Origin: an uncultured Bacteroidales bacterium
GTDB taxonomy: Bacteria > Bacteroidota > Bacteroidia > Bacteroidales > P3
Direction: 5' to 3'
DNA length: 11,935 bases
NCBI GenBank assembly: GCA_947179195.1
Contig: CAMXAS010000024.1
Coordinates: 1 to 11,935 of the forward strand
Part shown: one piece after another, positions 1 to 10,000 of the stretch
Position numbering within the stretch: the stretch's first letter is position 1
Layout: the number at the start of each line of letters is the position of its first letter
Notes under the pieces: generated by a model
What the model saw: the letters and a program-made list of their open reading frames with translations, nothing else
What the model was told of the DNA's origin: nothing
Database searches by the model: none
Made by a program: the position numbers and the translations under genes

Positions 1-2
1 GC

Positions 3-1031
3 CCCGACAGCGTGGATGTCTGCGCCGGCGACTCGGCCATGCTCCGCATCCGCCAGTCCTCGCTCGTCAGCGACTTTACCTACAGCTGGCAGACGTCCGA
101 CGGCAGCTGGACCTCCGGCCTCATCGACAAGCTCGACAGCACCGTTTACTACACGCCGGCGGGTGCCGATACGGTTATCTTCACGGTTTACTCCGGCCAG
201 GGTTGCGACTATATCGACACAATCCGCGTTTACCGCCGCGACAACTCGCTCGAATGGCATCCCGATGTGGATACGATGGGCATCTGCCACCACGGCGGCA
301 CCGTCCTCACGGCCTCGGGCATGAACACCTACACCTGGACGCCGATGACGGGCCTCACGTGCCGCAGCAAGCTCTGTGATACCGTGGTCATCAACCCGTT
401 GACGACCAATATTTCGCACTGGCTTTACCTGACGGGCACCGACATCTACGGCTGTCAGGTTAAGGATAGCGTCTTCCTCTACGGCCTCAACGCCGACAAG
501 CCCGAACCGCTCGACATCTGCTACGGCGACACGGCGGTTTACGACCTGAGCGAGACCTATAAGTTCTACGACAGCGCGGTATGGTCGCCGGCCACGTTCC
601 TGTCCGATACGATAGGCTTCGCGCCCACCGTACAGGGTCCGGACGTTGACTCCGTCGTCTATACGCTCGACCTGTTCTACACCCTGGGCGGTTGCAAGCA
701 GACGGTACATCCGGTGGTACATGTAAGGCCGTACCTGGGTCTCTCGCTCACGGCTTCCGACACCGTACCTTGCGTCGGCGATTCGGTACTGCTGAGCGTG
801 GCGCCGGTCGGCAATACGGCGGCCCGCCTCAAAGACGCGCACTACGAATACCGCGTGGTTCCGGAACGTCCGGGCGTTGCGTTGCAGGATCTGCAACAGC
901 AGTGGATGGTGGTGGATACGGCCTGCACGGTTTACGTTTCCGTAACCGACGTGACGGGTTGCCACAACATCGACAGCGTGGTACTGAACCCGATAGCTTA
1001 CGATACGTTGCAGGTAACGCTCAACGGCCTC
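3..1031 (+). other. Four PKD/Ig-like domains (residues 1-343)
   Basis: Approximate domain limits are 3-242, 240-491, 492-737 and 738-1031. The first opens with D-S-V-D-V-C-A-G-D-S and has Y-S-W and a late G-C-D-Y. The second has T-Y-T-W and Y-G-C. The third has D-I-C-Y-G-D-T, A-V-W-S-P and G-G-C. The fourth has D-T-V-P-C-V-G-D-S and ends V-T-G-C-H-N. Each has an early and a late Cys that could form the usual intradomain disulfide; the fourth has an extra Cys at residue 308. The first domain may begin upstream of the window. Boundaries are set by eye from the motif spacing and may be off by several residues. Confidence 0.8.
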
Positions 1032-4000
1032 GAAGAAACGGCCGAATGCGAATCGCCCGAACCGTGGCAAATCAAGTGGGATATCGTCCGCGGCGGCTTC
1101 GAACAGGAGAACGAACACCTCTATAACACCAACAACGTCCACCAGTGGAAGGCCGAGGGCTTCAGCACCGACAGCATCCCGGCGCGCGGCGAATTTACCT
1201 ACACCGTCAACGGCAACGAGGCCGGCGGTATGATCGGTTTGAGCTACGCGGACTACTACCATGCGCCGACCTATATCGACTATGCGTTCTATCTGACCAA
1301 CTACGGCAAAGAAAGACCCTACCGCCTGCAGATTTACGAACGCGGTCTGTTCGTGGCCGAAGTGGGCACCTACAACATCTACGACCGCTTGACGATTGAA
1401 CGCACCGATGGCCGCGTCAATTACTACCGTTCCGGCGAGCTCGTCCACAGCAGCGAGGAACACGGCGCCGGCCCGCTCCACGGCGACGTAACGTCCTACT
1501 ATGCGCATACGACCTTCGGTCCGGCGAAGATGCTGACCGTCATGCAGCCGTACCACCTGACGGTTACGGCCGAAAACGGCGGCGAAGAACCGCAATACAG
1601 CTGGTATGTGAACGGCCAGTTGCGGGGCAATGACACCGTACTGCCCGCCACGGTTCAGCTCCACGGCCACGACACCGTCGTTGCCCGCGTCACCTCGTCG
1701 TTCAAGTGCGCCGCGTACCCCGAAGTGTCCGACACCGTCATCCTGGGCGACATTGCGGAATACGAACGCGTCAACATCGTATTGAGTGAGGAAAGCGGTC
1801 CGTGTACGGGCGACAGCAGCTATATGACGGTTCACACGCTTGCGGCGCCGGCGGGTGCGGAGCTCAACTACCGCTTCTACCGCAACGGCATCCTCTATGC
1901 CGACAAGGCCGACTCCGTCATGGGCTTCGCCAACGTGGTACGCGGTGAAATCTTCCAGGCCGAGGCCTATATCACGAACCAGAACTGCGTGCTCAACCAT
2001 GCCGGCTACCCGGCCGTCACGCCGATTCTCATTACCGAACGTCTGCCGCTCCAGCCGCTGGGCGTCAATATGGACATCTACCCGCACGACTCCATCTGCT
2101 TGTACGAGAACGTCCATATCAACGTGGCCGCGGCCAACGGCGGTAAGACGCCTACCATCATCTGGTTCGTCAACGGCAAGGAAGTGACGCGCGAGCGCAC
2201 CTACACCACCGACAGCCTCCGCAACGGCGACAGCGTATTCGTACGCGTCAAGCCGTCGGCCGACATCCTGTGTCCGGACGTTGACAGCGCCGACAGCCGT
2301 CCGCTCGTGGTCAAAGTCTTCGAATCGCCCACCGTCCGCATCCTGCAGGAAGACACCGTGGTGGATTACGGTAAGGAAGTATTGCTGACCGCCGAAGTAC
2401 AGTCGTCTGTACCTTACACCTTCGAGTGGTTGCCGTCTTACGACCTCGTAACGCCCAAGTCCTTGTCCTCCATTGCCAAGCCGCGGAGTAGCCACCGCTA
2501 TAACTTCCGCGCCATCAACGAATTGGGCTGCTACTCCAACGAACCCGGCGTTTACGTCGAAGTACGGACGTGTCCGGCCGTCGTGGCGCGCCACATCGTG
2601 GTCAACACCTGCGAGGGCGACAGTGCCGTCATCGGCATCCATGTGGTGGACTACAACAACACCGCCTACCAATACACGTGGCAGATTTCGACCGACTTCG
2701 GCGCCACGTTCACGGACATCGCCCCGACCGACACGCGCTTCGTGAACCGCGGTCTGAGCCTGTTTATCCCGAACGCCACCGCCGATATGGATGAGGTGGA
2801 AGGTATGGCGTTCCGTTGCCATATCGCCAGCACCTACGAATTCTGCGACGACGTTTACTCCGGCCCGAGCGTGCTGCGCGTAACCTCTGCGCCGCTCGTC
2901 AAGGTGACGATTCTGGGCGAACAGGCGGATTGCCGTGGCAAGGAAATGAAGTTCGACGCCGTGGTTCAGGGCATGGGCAAGACCGACAAGTACAACCTGA
3001 ACTGGTACCTGAACGACGAATTGTTCGCCTCGCAGGTATCCACCGTCCGCCTCAATGACGCGGAAGACGGCGACAAACTCAAAGTCCAGCTCGTACACGC
3101 CACCGACCGTTGCGTCACGCTGCTCCATGCGGGCGACTCCGTGGATATCACGGTTTACGAAGGCCCGTCGTTGACGATATGCCCCGATACGGCGGTCAAT
3201 ATGGGCGACTCCGCTTACCTCTACGGCAGCATGACGGGTGTGGCGCCGTTCACCTACAGCTGGCTCCCGGCTTCGTACCTCTACAAGGCCAACCAGGCCG
3301 AGTCCTACACGCGCCCGATGACGTACAGCCGTCTGTTCACGCTGACGGGTACCGACGCCCACGGCTGCGACACCACGGCCGAAACGCTCGTAAGGGTGAT
3401 GGATACCTGTATCATCGCCATCGACATCAACGGTCCCGCCTTGATTTGCGCCGACAGCCTCGTGACTTACCGCGCCATTGTGACGGGCGGTCTGGATGAG
3501 TCGGATTACCGCATTACGTGGCACGCCGAACCGAGCCTCAACGGTGTGGTTGACGGTTTGGATGCGCCCTTCGTCACGGTACACCCGAATGTATATACTA
3601 CCTTGCTCTATGCGACGGTAACCGATATCAGCGGCCGGATGACCAATTGCCCGCGCTCGCTGACCGACACGATAGAAATTCTGCCGTCCAAGTTGCAGAA
3701 ACTGACGGCCCGCCTGACGAAGCCGAACACCGATGAGTTCTGCGAGGGTGCGCCCATCGAGTTCACGGTTCAGGCTTACACCGACGGCAACCCGTGGCCG
3801 GCGAACGGTCGCTTCCGCTGGTTCCGCATCCGCGAATCCCAGCTGACCGACCTCGGCCTGGGCAACGCCACGCGCACGGTTTACGACGCCGAAGCCGGCG
3901 ACCGCTACTATGCTTATCTCGAAGTCAACCGGACCGAGTGCCTGCTCAACCATACGACCGTTACCGACACGCTGACGGTTCACTTCCTGCCCGTACCGCC

Positions 4001-7000
4001 CGAGTTCAGCGTCGAGCAGCAATACGCCTACGGCTTGCTGGAATGCTCCGTCGATACGGCGGCCATTGAAATCAGCATGGACGAAGACCGCAGCCTGTTC
4101 GAATACAGTATCGACAGCGGCTATACGTTCCAGAGCTCGCCGATATTCGCGCCGGTAGAGGATGGCGACTACTACGTGGCCGTCCGCTATACGGGCGGAC
4201 AGTGCTACCGCTACGGCGACATGGTGGTTCACGTCACGATTAAGGAAGACAGCCTGCCGCGTCTCACGCCCGCGCCCGACAGCATCTACTGCCTCGGCGA
4301 CGCGTTGGCCCCGCTGAGCGCGAAGGCCACGACGGCGCACGCCACGGTACGCTGGTACGACCACGACAGCTGCAAGACGGTACTCTTCGAGGGCGAAACG
4401 CTCGACATCAACGCGCTCAACCTGGGCGTAGGCCTGCACAAGTTCTACGCGCGTCAGGAACTGACCAACTGCAAGAGCGCGCCGGTTGCCACGCTCATCA
4501 ACATCCTGGGCCGCGATACGGTTAAGGACGGCTACAGCCTCAAGGCCTCCGACTTCAAGCCTTGCTTCGGCGACGCCACCGACCTCTACTTTACGCCTTA
4601 CGTTGACAAGGGCTTCAGCTTCAACGGCACGTTGACGCTGACGATGACGCCCGTGGTGAACGGCCAGCCCGTGGAGGCCGACGCCTACACGCAGACCTAC
4701 AAGCCGGATATGCGGCGCGTACCCGATACGCTCTCCGTCCGTCTCACGTCCGATACCATTGTCGTGACCTCGGTTTACGACTACACGACGCTCTGCTTCG
4801 ATGAACAACGCCGGATTTACGGTCAGGATACGCTTACGCTCACCACGTTCAGCAAGTTGCGCGGCCATGTGATTGCCGCCGACCAGATGATCCAGGCCGG
4901 CACGGAGGCCGATACGCTGCACGGCACGTTGGCCGACGGCGACTTCCCGGCCTACCGCTACCGCTGGTACGCCTATGCCGCCAACCCCGAAGTGGCCAAG
5001 AACACGCCGGCTGTCCTCGTTGACTCCGTCAAGGATCACGCGCCGGGCGTCCTCGACCAGACCCGTTACTACCGCCGCGTCGTGCTCTACGGCACGGGTA
5101 TGTGCGCCGATACGTCCAACATCGTCCGCGTGACGGTTCACGGCCGTCTGCACCTCGACCCGCCGCACGACACCATCTGCGCCGGTTCGCTGTCCGAACT
5201 GGTGGTCAGCGATACGGCTGGTCTGGCCGGCTGGTACCTGCTTTACAGCCCGGACGGCACGTTCGACACCACCAATGCCGGCTTGGCGCAGAAGGTGGCC
5301 GGTTCTGAAAACCAATTGCCCGCTCAGGTTTACGACAGCGGTTACTATACGGTAATCGGTATCAGCGCGTTCGACGGCCGTCTCTTCTACGGTGACACGG
5401 CCTGCGTACACCACCAGCCCGCCATCGCCAACAACTACATCGGCATCGTGGGCCTGCCCTTCGGCGCCACCGACACGCTCATATGCGAAGGCCATGATGT
5501 GGATATCTACGGTACGGTACCCACGGGCGGCGACGGCACCTACACGTTTACCTATTACAGCCGCACCGACGAGTCGGCCGCCTTCAAGCCCGTAGGCACG
5601 CCTACGACCATAACCACCAATACGGTATCCGCTTCCGGCTCCGAAGCCGAAGGCGGCGAGGCCGAGGCCGCCGCGCCCATGGCCAAGAAGGCCGCCAAGA
5701 AAGCCGCCAAGGCCGCCGCTGTTGCCGCCGCCGAACCCGCGGCTGAAACCGAAGCCACGGCCGAGGCCGCCACGGAAGAAAGCGCGCTCGACACGCTGTT
5801 CAACACGACGGCCCTGACGAAGAACACCTGGTTCATCCGTCACGTACAGTCCGGTTCCTGCGCCTCGTTCAGCGACGACACCGTCTATGTGGAAGTGGAA
5901 CGCTACCGCAAGCCGGGTGTAGGCATCGTCATGACGCAGCAGTCGTGCGGCGGCGACCCGTTCCGTGCCGCCATGACGACCGCCGTCGATACGGGCGCGG
6001 CGCCGCGCTACCAGTGGTTCATCAACGGCGTGGCGATGGACGGTGAAACCGCCGACACGTTGAACACGATGGCCGCCGCCCACGGCGACAGCATCATGCT
6101 GGTGGTTTACCCCGACTACAGCGATTGCCATTGCTTCGGTCCCGACTCCGTACTTTCGAACGTGCTCGTCGTCCGTCAGAGCGACTACATGGAAGCCGCC
6201 CTGCGCATGGCCGCCGACACGGTTTGCGAACAGGAAACGGCGCCTGTCAGCGCCAGCGTATATACGGGCTTCAACACGAACCCGCGCTACACGTGGTATG
6301 CCGACGGCAAGAAGTTCGCCGCCACCTCCGGCACCGACACGATAGCCTATCTGCCGGCCAACGTGACCAAGGGCAAGGACAGCGTAAGCATCCATATGCG
6401 GATTGACGCCGTCTCGTCCTGCAACGACCGCGCCATCCGCGCGTTCTCCGACACGATAACGGTTTACGTCAACCGCGTCAAGGAAAACGCGATTGCGGGC
6501 GATACCGCCGTCTGCGAACAGGAACCGGTCGATGTGACGGGCAGCGCCGCCACGGGCAACTTCGACGACTTGACCTATGCTTATCTCTACAGCCGCGCCA
6601 CCGACGGCCCGTGGGCCACGTTCCCGACGGCCGACAGCACCACGGCGGTCAACACGGCCGTTGAGCCGGGCGACGCGCCCATGGCCTGGATGGACGGCAC
6701 CACGCTCCATATCCCGGCCCTGGCCGACACGCTCTACATCCGCCGCATCGCCTACGATGCCGTCCGCCTCTGCGCCGACACGACGGATGCCGTCCGCCTC
6801 TCCGTTGTCCGCTACCGTCATCCCGCGCTCGGCATAGCCTTGAGCGACGACCGTCTCTGCGGCCACGACAACTTCGGCATCAAGCTGGTTGACACCAACG
6901 GTTACCTGAGCGCCAACTCCACCTATACGTGGTACAGGCGCAACGTGGCCGACGGCAACGTTACCGCGGTGGGTACGGCCGACTCCATCGGCGTTTCCGA

Positions 7001-10000
7001 CGTGGTGGCGGGCGACCGCTTCTGGTGCGTCGTCACCTCCACCGAGGGTTGCGTCCTGCCGGAAGAACAGACGGCCGTTACCGATACGCTCAGGATTACC
7101 TACAAGCGCAATACGGGTCTGAAGATTACGTCCGACACCGTTGTCTGCGCCGATGCCCCCGTCACGCTGCGGGCCGCTTCCGACGCCGATGCGGCCGACG
7201 TCAAGCCGGTATATACTTGGAACGACGATGCGACGGGCGCCGTCCGTACGGTTGCCGTCAAGGCCGGCGAGCCGCAGACCTACAGCGTCACGGTTACGCA
7301 TCCCGACTACTGCGACACCACGCTGAGCGTCACCGTCAAGACCTATACCTTGCCCGATTCGCTCCGTCTGGAGAAGAACTACGACTACGTCTGCTCGCAG
7401 AACAGCTACACCTACCGCGTGCTCGGCAAGCCGGAAGGCCTGACCCTGCAATGGTCCACGGGCGAGACCACCGACAGCATCCGTCCGTTCATCACCGAGG
7501 GCGATACGATGTTCACGGTCAGCTACCGCGACGTCCACGGCTGCTACTATCCGGCCGACGACACGCTGCGCATCGAGGTGCGTGACGCCCGTCCGATTCA
7601 CTTCACGGGCATCGACATCCCCGACACGGCCATCTACAACGAAGACACGCGCTTCGCCATCAGCACCGACATCGTCCGCGACAGCGTCCGCTACCGCTGG
7701 TACGGCAACGGCATCAACTTCACGATTGAAACCGAACAGAGCTTCATCTACGATGCCACGCACATGACCAACTTCTTCAAGTCGGAAAGCCCGTACCGCA
7801 TCGGCGTCGTACTTGAAGACTACAGTATGTGCCATATGGGCCGCGACACGATTATCGACACGATGCTGGTACTCCAGCCCATTTACGCGGCCATCGACAT
7901 CAACGCCAACGCGCGCATCAAGGACGACACGATCGACGTCTGCGAGGGCACGACCATCCGCTTCTTCGCGGCCACGGCCCATGCGGGCCCCGTCTTCGCC
8001 GACGGTTCGCACCGCTGGTACATCGAATGGTACCGCAACGGCAACTTCATCGGCCGCGGCGATACGATTCCGCAGTCCAACCTCGTGACGGGCGATAAGA
8101 TTTACGCCATACTCTACTGCGACCCGACGATGCGGCCGTTCCCCGAGAACTCGCCCGTCCAGTCGCCCGTACTGACCGTCAAGACCATCCAGTTGCCCGA
8201 CCCGAGGGTAGAGGTAGGCTTCATCCGCATCCATCCGGAATACGGCACGCTCTACTATGATACCTCGCGTTACGACATCTGCGAGATGAACGGCATCGAG
8301 GTATTGGCCGAAATCGAGGACGGCGGCGACAACCCGAGCATCTACTGGTATCTCAACGGACGCCACGTGCCGATGCACGACCTCCGCAACCCGGTGGATT
8401 TCGAGAACCTGCAGGCCACGGATAACCGCAATACGAACTACGACGTCTATGCCAAGATCGTATCGAACCACTATTGCGCCAACCCGAAGGATACGTTGGT
8501 AACGAACACGGTGACGGTAGAGGTTCACCCGATTAACGAAATCGACGCCTGGATAGATTCCACCACGCTCTTTGAAATCTGCCAGTTCGAAGACGGTTCG
8601 CAATACATCGAAATCAAGGCCAACACGCGCTACAACGACACGGCGGCGGCCTACACCTATACGTGGTACATGAACGACGCCGTATTGCGCGACGAGTTCA
8701 ACCGCCTCTACGACGACTCCATCCTGCGCTACTACCCGCCGGTTGACCGGCCGATAACGGAGAAAGACAGCTTCATGATGCGTATGTTCGACAACGGCTT
8801 CTGCCCGAACCAGACCAAGCGGTATGCCGTGACGAACAAGGTGGCGGGCAAGATCCACCGCATCGGCGTGGAAGCCGGCCCCGACGGCGAAGTGATGCTG
8901 GGCAAGTCCTACCAACTCTACGACGATACCGTCTATGGCGGCCGTCCGCAGTGGACCACGAGCGGCAACGGTACGTTCAGCGACGCTTCGGCCCTGCATC
9001 CGGTTTATACGCCCGGCTCGCTCGACAGCTCCATGGGCTACGCGATGCTGTACCTCACCTCGGCCGATGACTACGGTTGCAGCATTACCGACAGCCTCAA
9101 GCTCAAGATACTGCTGTGCGACATCTTCACCTACGTGCCGTTGCGGGATACCGTGACCTGCCGTGGCGACTACTGCTTCGACAACCCGTTGCAGATGCCC
9201 GACTTCGTGGGCGGCATCACCGTGACCTACCGTGTGGAAGGTAGCGCGAAGGGTCTGCTCTACGAAGGCAACGACGCCCGCTATTGCCTCGCCGAAGATG
9301 AATTCGACGATTTCTACTATTATCTCACGGTAACGACGTCCAACGGCTGCGAATTCCGCGACACCGTGGGCATCGACGTACAGCCGTTGCCGGTAGTGAC
9401 CAACCTTGTCCGTCTGACCTATCCGGGCGGTCCGGCCGCCGTGGCCATGTGCCCCGGCGATACGGCCACGCTCTCGATTTCGTCGGCCAACTACAACCCC
9501 GGCCGCAATCTGTACCGCTGGTCCACCGGCGATACGACGGCCTCCACGCGCTTCACCACGGCGCAGAACGACAGCGTCACGTTGACGGTAACCGACCGTG
9601 TAACGGGTTGCAGCGCCGACACCGTGGTACCCGTCATTATCCGCAACCGGCCCACGATTACGACCGGCCCCGACACCGTTATCTGTCCGGGCGCCGACTA
9701 TCAGTTGCCGCAAATCCGTCCCGACAACCCGGCCGTCTTGATGACCACCTACGAATGGCAGGAAATTGGCCAGGGCGTCATCGCCACGGGTGCCTACAAT
9801 AAGAACGCGGCCCAGCCCACCGTACTGCGCCGGCCGACGGCCGACACCACCTACTATGTGGCCCGTCTCGACGACGGTCTCTGCGGCACCGCGCCCGACA
9901 CCGTCATGGTGGTGGTTGAGAAACTCGCGCTTGAAGTCAGCCCGTCCGACACCACGGTATGCTACGGCGCCACGGTACAGGTGAATGCGCGCGTCGATGC

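Noticed and set aside
692..1126. Plus-strand ORF of 144 codons and similar Arg-, Ser- or Pro-rich ORFs across the window
   Set aside because: All are in the two other plus frames or antisense to the continuous frame, with composition typical of shadows and no recognisable domain or convincing ribosome binding site.
5652..5672. Perfect 6-base GC stem (GGCGGC / GCCGCC) with a 9-base loop, considered as a terminator or regulatory hairpin
   Set aside because: It lies inside the coding sequence, has no T-run after it, and is explained by alternating GCC and GAG codons of the insert.
5640..5783. GCC-rich tract considered as a microsatellite or phase-variable contingency repeat
   Set aside because: There is no uniform repeat unit. 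Changes in multiples of three are possible, but an on/off switch is not supported.
5555..5836. Minus-strand ORF of 93 codons with an Ala-rich hydrophobic stretch that looks membrane-like
   Set aside because: It is the complement of the Ala/Lys/Glu insert and its flanks. The hydrophobic run follows from reversing GCC/AAG-rich codons, and the plus-strand reading fits the surrounding protein on both sides.
6929..7585. Plus-strand ORF of 218 codons, the longest with its own start and stop
   Set aside because: It is in a different frame from the giant gene, is Arg/Gly/His-rich as expected from shifted GC-rich codons, and lies over well-formed Ig domains.
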